Source: Flavivirga spongiicola (GTDB lineage: Bacteria; Bacteroidota; Bacteroidia; Flavobacteriales; Flavobacteriaceae). Taken from it: a stretch of 64,000 nt of DNA. A model generated the notes under the pieces. It saw only the letters and a program-made list of their open reading frames with translations. It was not told the DNA's origin and ran no database searches. Of this stretch, positions 54,356-64,000 are shown in pieces (the stretch's first letter is position 1; each line of letters begins with the position of its first letter). A program made the translations under genes and the position numbers. The stretch spans positions 221,001 through 285,000 of the forward strand of contig NZ_JAUOEO010000001.1 of NCBI RefSeq assembly GCF_030540825.1. The letters are read 5' to 3'.

Positions 54356-56002
54356 TTATTCTGAACAGTCGGTATTAATAATGGAACTCCCATCTAAATC
54401 CCAACTACTCTGTACAGGAATACACAAATGGTTTAATGCTGTTACCGCAACATCAACTATTCTGGGGGTATTATCATAATTATGCACATCTATCACTTCG
54501 CTAACTGTAGCGTCTTTCCATACTCCTTCTGCTAATGTTCCATGTGCCAAATTCATACTTGAATCTGTAATGGTATTGCCTGTTCCTTCGGTCAACTTCC
54601 AATGCCCTTGTAAATTTGCATATTTAGAATGTGTATTGTCTAGAACCTTGCATGTCCATGTACCAACATCATCAGCACTCAATAAGGTGTTAAAAACCCT
54701 TACTTCTGCAATATAGCCATTATACTTATAGGCATTGTTCCCATCGGCTCCTATGGTAAAAGGGAAAGTATTATCTATATTTCCTATGCCAGCCATTGAT
54801 GCGCTGTTCTTTAAAACGCCGTCTATATATACATCGAGCATGCCATCTCGGTCAAATGTAGCACTTACGGTATGCCATTTATTATCTGTGATCTCTTCTG
54901 TTTCTACATCTACCCTGTTGGTGCTGTCACCTACATTGACTTTAAATTTTTTAGTACTGGGCTTAAATGAAAACACATACCCCGGCAATAAACCGCTGCC
55001 CCAATCTTTCTTTGCAACAATGCTTACATCATTGGGTGCATCTGACCTAAAACGGCACTCGATTGAAAAATCTTGAGACGTTCCAAAACTATGCGAAGTA
55101 TTGTTTGGAATACTAATACTTGCGTTTCCTTTAAACTCAAGCTCTGTGGTACTATTTAAACAATTCTCTGCCGGAGGAACTGTTGTTTGTGTGGTGGTTT
55201 TTGCTATTTCTTTTTTAGGAACCGTATCTCCACTGGCTATTACAAATATAGTACGCTCTTCCTCACTATTTCCTCCATGGCTAGTGCCTAAACCTCCATG
55301 GTCTGTACTAACAAGTATCAACCAGTTTTCTTTACTATAATTAGCACGTCCTTTTAGGGCTGTTATAACACTGCCAATGGCATGGTCTACCGTTTCTATA
55401 GCAGTTAAATAATTAGGGTTTGTTGGACTAAATCCAGAACCATGCCCTGCATGGTCTACATCATCAAAATGGACAAATAGTGTTGTTAAATCTTCAACGC
55501 CCAACTCTGTTACTGCTTTATTTTTAACATCCTCACTAGAGTCTTGCGCATTACTGGTTGCATCTGCATGAGCAAGCACAATCTTATCATTAATAGGGTG
55601 CCATTGTGATACCGATACTGTGCGATAAACGGGATTGCTTTCTTCTATATATTTAAAAAAGTGTGGGTAATTCGAAAAATTGGAACCATTAAAGGAATTA
55701 TCAGTCACTCCATGCTTATCTTCCCATACGCCTGTTAACATAGATGACCATCCCGGTCCACTAAAAGTTGTTTTTATATTTCTGGCATCTAACGAATAAG
55801 TGCCGTTAGCTATTAAAGCATCCAGATTGGGTGTATTGGCCGCCGTTATGGCATCGGGCCTGCAACCATCTATCCCTATAATTAATACTTTTTTAGTGAT
55901 TTCCTCTCCAGGTGTTGGAGGTGGTGTTTCTTCTTTAACACTTTTTTTGCTACATGATAAAACCTGTACACCTAATATTATTATTAATATAGCTTTTCTC
56001 AT
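54356..56002 (-). CDS. Alkaline-phosphatase-fold phosphodiesterase lipoprotein with inserted LamG domain
   Basis: 548-residue lipoprotein (Cys17 in VLSC). Type I phosphodiesterase/nucleotide pyrophosphatase core: LIIGIDGCRPDAI (Asp45), the nucleophile region TTFSGPGWSSMLTG (Thr79 or Ser81), FVHFDDVDHAGHG, LVSTDHGGLGTSHGG, which together give the Asp/His ligands of two zinc ions. At about 280-460 a LamG domain interrupts the fold (WHTVSATFDRDGMLDVYIDG), and the last strand of the core comes back at the C-terminus (VIDVHNYDNTPRIVDVAVTA). It should hydrolyse phosphate or phosphonate esters on the glycan while LamG holds it. A broken copy of its 3' end lies at 20608-20997. It is 27 bp downstream of the MORN gene. 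Confidence 0.87.
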   Translation of the reverse strand: MRKAILIIILGVQVLSCSKKSVKEETPPPTPGEEITKKVLIIGIDGCRPDAITAANTPNLDALIANGTYSLDARNIKTTFSGPGWSSMLTGVWEDKHGVTDNSFNGSNFSNYPHFFKYIEESNPVYRTVSVSQWHPINDKIVLAHADATSNAQDSSEDVKNKAVTELGVEDLTTLFVHFDDVDHAGHGSGFSPTNPNYLTAIETVDHAIGSVITALKGRANYSKENWLILVSTDHGGLGTSHGGNSEEERTIFVIASGDTVPKKEIAKTTTQTTVPPAENCLNSTTELEFKGNASISIPNNTSHSFGTSQDFSIECRFRSDAPNDVSIVAKKDWGSGLLPGYVFSFKPSTKKFKVNVGDSTNRVDVETEEITDNKWHTVSATFDRDGMLDVYIDGVLKNSASMAGIGNIDNTFPFTIGADGNNAYKYNGYIAEVRVFNTLLSADDVGTWTCKVLDNTHSKYANLQGHWKLTEGTGNTITDSSMNLAHGTLAEGVWKDATVSEVIDVHNYDNTPRIVDVAVTALNHLCIPVQSSWDLDGSSIINTDCSE

Positions 56003-56029
56003 TTATTAATATATTTATAATGAAGTTCT

Positions 56030-56689
56030 TTAAATTGTTATTTCTATAAGCCAATTTCCTTTCCTATAAATATCTAAAACCACTCGACTTGAAAAGCCTT
56101 CGTGATTAAACGATATATCTATTTTTTTACATGGGAATTTGACATTTTTTATAATTTTTCCATTGTAATTACTTGCATTTTCATCAATTACTGTCATTAA
56201 TGGAAAGATGTAATTACCATTACTTTTAACCCTGATAGTAATTTGGTACTGTTCACCATTAACTAAAGATGGATCCTTTTGAACATATACGTTCTTAACT
56301 TCTCTTTTTGAGGTTACCACATAAGGGCTTTTATACGCTCCAATATATTTTCCCCACTCAAAGTATCCTTTTTTAAATTCTTCTTTACCATCCTTCTTTA
56401 TAACTAAAACACCTTTACCATGCATTTTTCCTTTTACAAAACTACCTTGATATTTAGTTCCATTACCCCAAATATAGGTTCCTTGTCCATGAGGCAATCC
56501 TTTTTTAAAGTTTCCTTTATAAGAATCTTCTTTTCCTTTGGCCTCTCCAAAACCTTGAGCATAACCTTTTTTACAATCGCCTTTATAATTTACATTTAAT
56601 GCTTCTAGTTTTACTTTACAATCAGATTGTGCCAAAATATTATTTGCGCAAAAAAACACTAGGACTCCTACTAAAAAAACATGTTTCAT
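56030..56689 (-). CDS. Exported MORN-repeat protein
   Basis: 219 residues with a signal peptide (LVFFCANNILAQSD). Residues about 30-115 hold four or so MORN repeats (YKGDCKKGYAQGFGEA, YKGNFKKGLPHGQGTYIWGN, YQGSFVKGKMHGKGVLVIK). The remaining about 100 residues form a beta-rich domain of unknown type (YQITIRVKSNGNYIFPLMTV, GFSSRVVLDIYRKGNW). MORN repeats usually mediate protein or membrane contact. Its role in a glycan locus is unknown. It lies between the LamG lipoprotein and the phosphodiesterase genes, all in the same direction. Confidence 0.8.
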   Translation of the reverse strand: MKHVFLVGVLVFFCANNILAQSDCKVKLEALNVNYKGDCKKGYAQGFGEAKGKEDSYKGNFKKGLPHGQGTYIWGNGTKYQGSFVKGKMHGKGVLVIKKDGKEEFKKGYFEWGKYIGAYKSPYVVTSKREVKNVYVQKDPSLVNGEQYQITIRVKSNGNYIFPLMTVIDENASNYNGKIIKNVKFPCKKIDISFNHEGFSSRVVLDIYRKGNWLIEITI

Positions 56690-56817
56690 AATTTTTATCT
56701 TTTATTATACTACAAATCTCTTATAATGTTTATTCGCTAAAACATAAAGAGGGATATAATTATCATTACACCCCCCTCATTTAAAAACTAACTTAAACCA
56801 AACTAACTATACTACTA

Positions 56818-58545
56818 CTATTGATTAAATAATGTAGAAACTTCTGCATCTGTAAGCACATAATCGTAAATTACGACTCCAGCTATTTTACCCTGAAAAA
56901 ACTGACCATATGTAGCTGGTCCATCTTGAGCTAAACGCAATGGATTACCACTATTTGCAGTACCAACAGCAGACAGAGGTTCACTAGCTACTACAGCTCC
57001 GTCAACATACATTTTCATATCACCATCTCTATCAAAAGTAACAGTCGCCAAATGCCAACCACCATCATTAAAATTACTGTCATGGTTTGTATCTGCTTTA
57101 TTAGTTCCATCGGAATAAGCAACTCGCCAATTACTTCCTCTAAAAGCAATGGTTAATCCTGTGTTTCCAGAACTATTCCAGTCCTGGTCACCAAGTATAA
57201 CCGGATCACTATCACCAGAAGTTGTATTTACCCAAAAAGAGATTGAGTAATCACTATCGTATCTAAATCCTAAATCTGAGTCATTAATCGTAGCATATTG
57301 ATCAGTTCCATTAAACTCATATGTAAATCTATCTTCTTCGCCACTTATAACCCCACCAGCATTTACTACCGGTACATTTTTTACCGAACCACCTTGCTTT
57401 TTCAACTGAACTCCAGTCTTAGGCGTAGAAACATTAGCAACTTGCTCTGCTGTTAAAGCATAGTCAAAAATAGAAACCTCTCCTATCTTACCTTGAAAGA
57501 ATTGTCCGTAACCACCGGTACCGTCCTGACCTACACGAAGTGGGTTTCCACTTTTCGAATTACCCACTCCGGCCATACTTTCTGTTGCAACAGAAACGCC
57601 ATCCTGATATAAAGTCATATTCCCATCTCTATCAAAAGTAACAGTTAAATAGTGCCAATTTCCATCGTTATAAGCACCATCATAATTTGTATCAGCTTTT
57701 GTAGATCCATCTGCTGTTGCTACACGCCAGTTATCCCCTCTATGGGCTATTGTTAACCCCGGATTAGAAGAACTCCCCCAATCCTGGTCTCCAATAATTA
57801 CCGGATCACTATCTGTAGAAGTGGTATTCACCCAAAATCCTATAGAGTAATCGCTATCATATCTAAAACCCAATTCTGGAATATCCAGAATTTCTACTTG
57901 GTCATCTACTCCATCTAACTCAACGATAGATCCATAAGCACCATCTTTAACTCTGGAAGTAACCTTTTCATCTATACGCAAAGGAATCGTTTCTCCTGTA
58001 CTCTTCTTTAAGAATACAAACGTATCTACAATGGCATTAGGATCGAAAAACTTAACCCTTTTAATACCAAACTCAGCCGATCCAAATGTACCATCTACAA
58101 ATGAGATGTAGACCTTGACTGCTCCTTTATCTCCTATTTCTAACAAGCCTAAATCTTCTAAACTGGACGAAAACATATCGGATCTGTATTCTCCATCTAC
58201 CTGTGTAAAATTAGTAATGGTTGCTAATACCGATAAATCTACCCCAGAATGCACTTTTATTTCTGTAGGCATTTTAGCTGAAACTATAGTAATCTCAACT
58301 GGTTGACCTTCTGCATATTCTTCTTTTGCTTTTGGATCATACAATAATGCAGATAACTCTTCTTCTGTGTAATCTAATCCAGTCAAAGGATTTGTATGAT
58401 ATATGTAGAAATCGAAATTTTCTAAGTATCTGGCATCTGCCCAACCATCTCCCTTATCTATTGTACAGGCATTATTTACTAATAAAACAACCCCAAACAA
58501 TAAATAAATAATGATTTTATATTTAAATATATTTATTTTTTTCAT
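56818..58545 (-). CDS. Surface glycan-binding lipoprotein with two LamG domains
   Basis: 575-residue lipoprotein (Cys27 in NNAC). An N-terminal DUF1735-like part (about 40-185, NPLTGLDYTEEELSALLYDP) and two tandem LamG domains at about 200-380 and 395-575. The LamG copies are near duplicates (LGFRYDSDYSI(G/S)FWVNTTS, DSDPVI(I/L)GDQDW, FDRDG(N/D)M). Counterpart of the proteins at 12211-13242 and 39168-40997, here following SusD by 21 bp. Likely a surface glycan-binding protein. Confidence 0.85.
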   Translation of the reverse strand: MKKINIFKYKIIIYLLFGVVLLVNNACTIDKGDGWADARYLENFDFYIYHTNPLTGLDYTEEELSALLYDPKAKEEYAEGQPVEITIVSAKMPTEIKVHSGVDLSVLATITNFTQVDGEYRSDMFSSSLEDLGLLEIGDKGAVKVYISFVDGTFGSAEFGIKRVKFFDPNAIVDTFVFLKKSTGETIPLRIDEKVTSRVKDGAYGSIVELDGVDDQVEILDIPELGFRYDSDYSIGFWVNTTSTDSDPVIIGDQDWGSSSNPGLTIAHRGDNWRVATADGSTKADTNYDGAYNDGNWHYLTVTFDRDGNMTLYQDGVSVATESMAGVGNSKSGNPLRVGQDGTGGYGQFFQGKIGEVSIFDYALTAEQVANVSTPKTGVQLKKQGGSVKNVPVVNAGGVISGEEDRFTYEFNGTDQYATINDSDLGFRYDSDYSISFWVNTTSGDSDPVILGDQDWNSSGNTGLTIAFRGSNWRVAYSDGTNKADTNHDSNFNDGGWHLATVTFDRDGDMKMYVDGAVVASEPLSAVGTANSGNPLRLAQDGPATYGQFFQGKIAGVVIYDYVLTDAEVSTLFNQ

Positions 58546-58566
58546 CTTAAAATTTTTAAAGTTTTA

Positions 58567-60069
58567 TTAATCTTTAAGTAACCAGATTATTTGATCTCTA
58601 TCATCTACTTCTGCACCAAACTGAGACACTAAAGCTGCTCTATAATTTTCGTTATTATTAACATCCTCAGAACCTGGGTAGGTCCAACGAATAGGGTAGC
58701 TTTCACCTGGATCTATATCATTAAAACTTGAGAACACATAGGTTGGTACACCTGTTCTACGAGTCATGAAAAAGGATTCCTGACCAGAATTTTCAGCAAA
58801 AGCAATGTATTTTTGCTCCAACAATCTTTTTAAACCGGCATCTCCGACAATGTAAGGCTGATTAGTAGACAGATAATCTGCTATATCTGCAGAATCTACG
58901 CCGTACCACTCCATGGAAGCTGTAATTCCATTATTATAATGTGTAGCTGGGCTATTTGGTATCCATCCTCTATGAGCCGCTTCAGCTATATTAAGTTCTT
59001 GTTCCCAATAACTTATTAACACAGCTGGTTGACCAACAAAGTTCCAATACCTGTCAAAATTAGGTAATGAAAAATCACCGTCTAATTTCTTTGCAGAATT
59101 AACAATACCTTCAGCAGAAATATCGGCTCCGGCATACGAGTCAAAATCTGCTTTAACCGCCGCTAAATCACCTGGATTAGCTTCTACCGCATCTCTGGTT
59201 GGGTCTGCTACTTGCATTAAACGCGGATCTTGTTTAGCCTTCAATAAATCTATATAGGTGCTTGCATAAATCTCAGCTTCTCTACAAACGGCACAATTTG
59301 GATTATAATCCTGTCTAAAACCATCTTCATTACTAAAAGTAAACTCAGCATTATCTGCGATGCTTGTCATTAAAGGGTATTTGGTTCCATTTGATACTAT
59401 CGCCTGAAAACGACCTTTAACATTAACATCCGTGTCATTTTCCTTTTTGCTTAGAGATACTAAAATTCGTAGTGTATAACTATTAATCAACTTTTGCCAC
59501 TGCTTTAAATTACCATTATAATAAAGGTCTCCCTCTAAAAGTCTAGTTGGATTCGCAGCAATAAAATCGCCTAGCTCAGAATTGGCTTCATCCAACCAAT
59601 TTAAGGCCTGGATATATATCGATTTTTGAGAATCGTATCTAGGTTGCGGAATATCAGCTCCTTGTTCTGCCTCCGATAAAGGAATATCTCCCATACGTCT
59701 GGTCATTTCTATATACGTTCTAGCTCTAAAAAATTTTCCTAAAATGGCATACTCTGGAGCACCAACTTTTTCTGCTTCCTCGATCATTTTAGCCACATTT
59801 CTTAATGTCCCATAATTAAAACTTCCTCCAAAACCGCTAATAAAACTTGGTTCATTAATATTATCTGTACCAATATTTACATGGTATTGCATACGCTCAT
59901 AAGCACCTTCAAAAGACTCAACGGGTCCGGGTGTTAAGTCTGTAAAAATTAAACTTGGAGGCACTTGGTTAGGATTGTTAGGATTTTCCCTTAACTCCTC
60001 ATAATCTAAACAACTATTAAAGGTACCTAAACATATTACTATAATAGCAAACTTGAATATCTTTATCAT
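58567..60069 (-). CDS. SusD-like outer-membrane nutrient-binding lipoprotein (SusD-like_2 type)
   Basis: 500-residue lipoprotein (Cys20 in FNSC, then LDYEELRENPNNPN). It shares the SusD-like_2 plan with the protein at 13272-14768: FFRARTYIEMTRRMGDIPLS, KQWQKLINSYTLRILVSLSK, ISYWEQELNIAEAAHRGW, ASMEWYGV and KYIAFAENSGQESFFMTRRTGVP. It lies 6 bp downstream of its SusC gene. The first and third PULs therefore use the same SusD class and differ from the second. Confidence 0.93.
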   Translation of the reverse strand: MIKIFKFAIIVICLGTFNSCLDYEELRENPNNPNQVPPSLIFTDLTPGPVESFEGAYERMQYHVNIGTDNINEPSFISGFGGSFNYGTLRNVAKMIEEAEKVGAPEYAILGKFFRARTYIEMTRRMGDIPLSEAEQGADIPQPRYDSQKSIYIQALNWLDEANSELGDFIAANPTRLLEGDLYYNGNLKQWQKLINSYTLRILVSLSKKENDTDVNVKGRFQAIVSNGTKYPLMTSIADNAEFTFSNEDGFRQDYNPNCAVCREAEIYASTYIDLLKAKQDPRLMQVADPTRDAVEANPGDLAAVKADFDSYAGADISAEGIVNSAKKLDGDFSLPNFDRYWNFVGQPAVLISYWEQELNIAEAAHRGWIPNSPATHYNNGITASMEWYGVDSADIADYLSTNQPYIVGDAGLKRLLEQKYIAFAENSGQESFFMTRRTGVPTYVFSSFNDIDPGESYPIRWTYPGSEDVNNNENYRAALVSQFGAEVDDRDQIIWLLKD

Positions 60070-60075
60070 AACTAA

Positions 60076-63000
60076 TTAAAATTGAAAGTTAATATTGAAT
60101 CCGTAAGACCTTTGTGAGGGCTGTTGCAGATTCGTATCTCCAACAGTGAGTCTATAGGTATCTAAATCTCCGAAAAAATCATCTTTTGTCCAATAGAATA
60201 GGTTTCTACCAATAAGTGATATTGTCGCGGCATCTAAAAATGTTTTATCTAACAACTTAGATGAGAATCTGTACGTCAAAGTCACCTCTCTTAGCTTAAC
60301 AAATGTTTTATCTTTAATAACGCTAGGCCAATCTGCTTTATAACCTGAAGCCCAATTTTGATAATCCACTTTAAAAGTACTAGGTTCAAAAACTCTTGTG
60401 TCTTCCAGTATATTACCATCCGGATCGTATGTTACATCTCCGGATGCTATTCTTACACCTTCTATTTGCATAGTTCTGGGATCTGTACCATTTACATAAG
60501 CTATATTAGATAGCTCTCTTTCCGAGTGAATAGCATCCGGATGCCCTCCTGCTCTCCATAAATCTCTTTCGTAACGGTCTTGAGTAACCCCTCCAAAACT
60601 TCCATCGAATAATACATTAAGAGATAGGTTTTTATAGGTAAAAGTATTACTAAGACCCGCTGTAAAATCCGGTTGTGTATTTCCTGTATTTATTTTAAAC
60701 GGTGTTCTTCTTGGCAGACCGTTGTCTCTTATAATTAATTGCCCCTCTGGAGAACGCTCCCATACATAATACCAATAGTCTGATAGGCGGGTACCCACTC
60801 TGGTTTTAAAACTAGCATCTTGGTCTCCTTCCCATTCCGGAACTGTGCCATCTTGCAACGGAGGTAATGATGTTAAGTAATGCTTATACTTATCGAAATT
60901 AAGGATGGTTGTCCAGGTAAAGGTTTCAGATTTAACCGGCGTAGCCGTAAGTGAAAAATCCATTCCTCTACGTTCCGTGGTTCTACCATTCTGTAAAATT
61001 CCATCCCATCCCGAAGCATCAGAAAAACGCTGCGTATATATCTGAGGTCCAAACTCGTTTTCATAATACGAAAAGTCTATACCTATACGACCCTTAAATA
61101 ACTTCATTTCAAAACCGTACTCAAACGAATTTGTAAATGATGCTTTTATATTTGGATTCTTTATAACAAAATCATCGTCTGTATCTCTAGGAAAACTAGC
61201 TGTTGGTTGATTTCTCCATCTATCAGTCTCATATGAATTAACCGCATCATAAATATCTAAATCTCCCCCTACCTGAGCATATGAGGTTCTTAACTTTAAG
61301 TAACTTATTGGATCCGGTAGATCGAAAAAATCGCTTATTACTGCACTGGTATATACTGAAGGATAGAAAAAAGAATCGTTAGCCTCCGGTAATGTTGAAG
61401 ATTTATCAACTCTACCTGTCATACCGAAAAACAATCTGTTTTTATATGATAAATCCAGAGATGCATATGCACTGTATACTCCTTTAAACTCCTTAGAACT
61501 TGTAGGTGTTACCTGGTCTGTAGAATTATCTAAAGTAAATATCTCCGGAATGATTAATTGCGTTGTAGCCGCACTTTCTCTTTCTATTCTTAAGTAACGT
61601 TGATTAGCTCCTAAATTTGCATCAATACCAAAATCACCATTAAAAAACTCTTTATTATACATTAATAAAAAATCGGTGTTATTTTCAAAATAACGTGTGG
61701 CATTGTATCTAAATCGTCCTCCCCTATCATTAATATCATAATCATAGATATCCTTAGAGATTTCTTCATTGTTAGTTAAGGAATACCAATTCAAAGTAGA
61801 TCTTACAAAACCTTTTAAATCTTTATTAATTTTAAAATTCCCTTTTAAATAGGTCGTAATATTATTTTTTGTCCACGGACGCTTCCATCCATAAGATAAT
61901 GCATAAGGGTTGTTATATCTCCAATTCTCTACAAAGTCCTGCTTTATACCTTCTTTACCCGGTTGCCAAACATGTTTAAAATTACGTACATCAAAATGTG
62001 CACCTCCCCAAATAGATAATAAATATATTGGTGACGTAGGCCCATACGTTCCTCTAATTCTATTGTCTGAATATTGGTAGTTATACTGTAATGACCCATC
62101 AATACTGATAGCATCAGATAAAATTAGATTACCTCGTAATCTAAACGTATTAATATCTAATCGTTGTCCCGGCGTAGAAGCCTTTGCATTCTTAAAGGTA
62201 TTAGAAATAATAAAACTTCCTTTATCCGATCCCGACTGCACCGTAAGGTTATGAGACGTAACATGTCCAACTTCCATAAAGTTTTTTAGATTATCTTCTC
62301 CTCTCGATATCCAAGGCGTGGGAATACGATACCCCGTAACAGGATCTATAGGTGAGTCGTACTGTTCTATTAATCTTCCATCGAACTTAGGCCCCCATAA
62401 GGAGTAGTCAAAATCGTTAATTCCACCACCTTGAGTTAAACCGTCTCCTCCGGCCAAACCACCACCAAATCTATATCTCCCGGTATTTCCAGGACCATAT
62501 TCAGTTTGTGCTCTAGGAATTCTTAAGAATCCATTTTGAAAGGTCGTCGAAGAATTATATGAAATTTGAGTTCCGGTTAAACCTCTACCGGACTTCATTG
62601 TAATTTGAATAGCGCCATTAGATCCTAAAGAACCATATAAAGCGGATGCCCCTGCACCTTTTAATACCGTAATATTTTCTATATCATCTGATGATAAATC
62701 CCAAAAATCACTATTAGGTTGTGGGACACCGTCTACCACTATTAAGGGTCTTTCTCCTCTTAAGAAAATCCCTGGGTCAGAAAAGAAATCAGCGCCATTA
62801 GTAATTACTGTAACACCGGCTATTTTACCTGTTAAAGACTCTACTATGTTAGGAGAAATTGCTTTTTGTAAGGCATCACCTTTAACTTCTTGAGTCGCAT
62901 AACCGACACGCTTTTTCTCTTTTCTAATTCCAAGAGCAGTAACAACAACTTCTTCTAATTTTGCTGCATCTTCTTTAAGTATAACATCTATTTCATTTTC

Positions 63001-63585
63001 GTCTCCAACTGTAACTCTTACAGCTTTCATACCTATATAGGTAAACTCTAAAACGTCTCCTTTTTCAGCTTTAATACTATAGTTCCCATCAAAATCTGTT
63101 TGAGCACCTGTAGATGTTCCTATCTTTATAATATTTACTCCTGGCAAAGGAACATTCCTCTCGTCTGTAACTGTTCCTGTTATAGTGTTTCCTTGTCGTT
63201 CTTCTATAGGAATTTCTTCTTGCTCTTTAATAATAATGGTATTACTATCTGTAAAGTTGAAATTAAAATCTTTGTTAGAAAGACTTTTCTTTAAAAGCTT
63301 ATTAGCTCCAATTACACCTTTTTTAAGGCCTATTTTCGGAAAATCCTTAAACATATCCACCTGATATATAAAGGTGTAGCTTGTTTGCTCCATAATAAGA
63401 TCAAAAACCTCATCTACAGTTAAAACTTTATCTGTTTTTATTTTAATTTTTGTATTCTGAGATAAAATATTACCTGATGTAAGGCTAAAAAGCGTTGTAC
63501 AGAATAAGAAGATAAAAGACCTCATCATGATAATTAATAATTTCTTTTTAAAGTAAAAAAGAACATTGGTTGATTTAATTTCCAT
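60076..63585 (-). CDS. SusC/RagA TonB-dependent receptor with STN signalling domain
   Basis: 1169 residues. The N-terminal extension MEIKSTNVLFYFKKK may be non-native; an internal MMRSFIFLFCTTLF at about residues 20-33 starts the hydrophobic signal core. STN domain at about 45-125 (LTVDEVFDLIMEQTSYTFIY), carboxypeptidase-regulatory-like domain (GTVTDERNVPLPGVNIIKIG), plug (EEVVVTALGIRKEKKRVGYA, PLIVVDGVPQPNSDF) and a barrel ending GFNINFQF. It pairs with SusD at 58567-60069 and should signal to the FecR cut by the right window edge. Confidence 0.94.
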   Translation of the reverse strand: MEIKSTNVLFYFKKKLLIIMMRSFIFLFCTTLFSLTSGNILSQNTKIKIKTDKVLTVDEVFDLIMEQTSYTFIYQVDMFKDFPKIGLKKGVIGANKLLKKSLSNKDFNFNFTDSNTIIIKEQEEIPIEERQGNTITGTVTDERNVPLPGVNIIKIGTSTGAQTDFDGNYSIKAEKGDVLEFTYIGMKAVRVTVGDENEIDVILKEDAAKLEEVVVTALGIRKEKKRVGYATQEVKGDALQKAISPNIVESLTGKIAGVTVITNGADFFSDPGIFLRGERPLIVVDGVPQPNSDFWDLSSDDIENITVLKGAGASALYGSLGSNGAIQITMKSGRGLTGTQISYNSSTTFQNGFLRIPRAQTEYGPGNTGRYRFGGGLAGGDGLTQGGGINDFDYSLWGPKFDGRLIEQYDSPIDPVTGYRIPTPWISRGEDNLKNFMEVGHVTSHNLTVQSGSDKGSFIISNTFKNAKASTPGQRLDINTFRLRGNLILSDAISIDGSLQYNYQYSDNRIRGTYGPTSPIYLLSIWGGAHFDVRNFKHVWQPGKEGIKQDFVENWRYNNPYALSYGWKRPWTKNNITTYLKGNFKINKDLKGFVRSTLNWYSLTNNEEISKDIYDYDINDRGGRFRYNATRYFENNTDFLLMYNKEFFNGDFGIDANLGANQRYLRIERESAATTQLIIPEIFTLDNSTDQVTPTSSKEFKGVYSAYASLDLSYKNRLFFGMTGRVDKSSTLPEANDSFFYPSVYTSAVISDFFDLPDPISYLKLRTSYAQVGGDLDIYDAVNSYETDRWRNQPTASFPRDTDDDFVIKNPNIKASFTNSFEYGFEMKLFKGRIGIDFSYYENEFGPQIYTQRFSDASGWDGILQNGRTTERRGMDFSLTATPVKSETFTWTTILNFDKYKHYLTSLPPLQDGTVPEWEGDQDASFKTRVGTRLSDYWYYVWERSPEGQLIIRDNGLPRRTPFKINTGNTQPDFTAGLSNTFTYKNLSLNVLFDGSFGGVTQDRYERDLWRAGGHPDAIHSERELSNIAYVNGTDPRTMQIEGVRIASGDVTYDPDGNILEDTRVFEPSTFKVDYQNWASGYKADWPSVIKDKTFVKLREVTLTYRFSSKLLDKTFLDAATISLIGRNLFYWTKDDFFGDLDTYRLTVGDTNLQQPSQRSYGFNINFQF

Positions 63586-63699
63586 AAATTTGTATGTTAT
63601 TAATTTAGTTAAACATTAATTAAGTTAGTAATTCTAAAAAAGGAGGGTAAAGCGTTTTAACTTTGGACAGTCTAAACTTTGCTCTCTTTTCTTTTTTGG

Positions 63700-64000
63700 T
63701 TATTTTATAAGTACTGTTTTTCCGTTTATGTCATAGGCATTAATATCTTTTGTGTTTTTTATAATTGTTAATATTTCTACTAAATTTTGATTTTTATTTA
63801 ATACACCTTTAAAATTAATAGTTTCTAAATCCTTATTTAAGAATAATATATCTACATCATACCATCGTGACAACACCTTCATAATATCTTTTAAGGATTT
63901 ACTTCTGAAACTGAAAAAACCATTTTTCCATGATATTTCAGTAAACACGTCAACTTCAGTAATTATGACGCTTTTGTTTTCTTTACTTAAAATAGATTGC
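63700..64000 (-). CDS. FecR-family anti-sigma factor, C-terminal part only
   Basis: The reading frame is open to the right window edge (...SILSKENKSVIITEVDVFTEISW), so the 5' part lies outside. What is seen is the end of the FecR domain and the DUF4974-like C-terminal domain: WKNGFFSFRSKSLKDIMKVL, RWYDVDILFLN and NFKGVLNKN. It precedes the STN-SusC gene by 114 bp in the same direction, as in the first PUL. The conserved hairpin seen after the other two fecR genes is not present in this gap. Confidence 0.88.
   Translation of the reverse strand, partial: QSILSKENKSVIITEVDVFTEISWKNGFFSFRSKSLKDIMKVLSRWYDVDILFLNKDLETINFKGVLNKNQNLVEILTIIKNTKDINAYDINGKTVLIK

Noticed and set aside
1..64000. CRISPR arrays, tRNA/rRNA genes, transposases, phage genes
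   Set aside because: None were seen: no regularly spaced repeats, no recognisable tRNA or rRNA sequence, and no integrase or transposase reading frame.

Overview
The window looks like a chromosomal segment of a marine-type member of the Bacteroidota, most likely Flavobacteriaceae. The reasons are low GC content, almost all genes on the minus strand, several SusC/SusD pairs, FecI/FecR regulators of the Bacteroidota type (FecR with a C-terminal DUF4974-like domain), lipoprotein signals on most surface proteins, and two giant proteins with the type B sorting domain of the type IX secretion system (T9SS). No rRNA, tRNA, CRISPR array, transposase or prophage gene was found.

Region 1 (1-20497) is a polysaccharide utilisation locus (PUL) aimed at N-acetylhexosamine-containing glycans. 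It encodes the start of a beta-propeller hydrolase (cut by the window edge), two GH20 beta-N-acetylhexosaminidases, a membrane acetyltransferase of the heparan-alpha-glucosaminide type, a metallophosphoesterase, an endonuclease/exonuclease/phosphatase-fold lipoprotein, a large clan GH-D-like hydrolase, two surface glycan-binding lipoproteins, SusD, an STN-containing SusC, FecR and a divergent ECF sigma factor.

Region 2 (20498-29261) is different in kind: a metabolic module for N-methyl group removal from dimethylglycine or sarcosine. It holds a FAD/GcvT dehydrogenase, EtfB, EtfA, a membrane Fe-S quinone-reductase-like protein and PurU, with a divergent XRE-cupin regulator. Electrons would pass from the dehydrogenase through ETF to the Fe-S protein and quinone, and PurU would release formate from the one-carbon folate pool. 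The divergent promoter carries a 29-bp perfect inverted repeat. Beside the module lies a decayed copy of the 3' end of the phosphodiesterase gene at 54356-56002.

Region 3 (29262-47271) is a second PUL: a giant T9SS protein, SusD, a SusC without STN, a two-LamG lipoprotein, FecR, a sigma factor and a second closely related SusC that has the STN signalling domain but no SusD partner. Its intergenic spaces hold short non-autonomous inverted-repeat elements, one nested in another between the sigma and FecR genes.

Region 4 (47272-64000) is a third PUL: a sulfatase, a second giant T9SS protein (paralogue of the first), an alkaline-phosphatase-fold phosphodiesterase with an inserted LamG domain, a MORN-repeat protein, a two-LamG lipoprotein, SusD, STN-SusC and the C-terminus of a FecR cut by the window edge.

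The less ordinary observations are a structured motif conserved downstream of two fecR genes with a mini-ORF in one copy, the nested elements, the two gene relics, the split of STN and transport functions between two SusC paralogues, and the operator-like repeat controlling the demethylation module.
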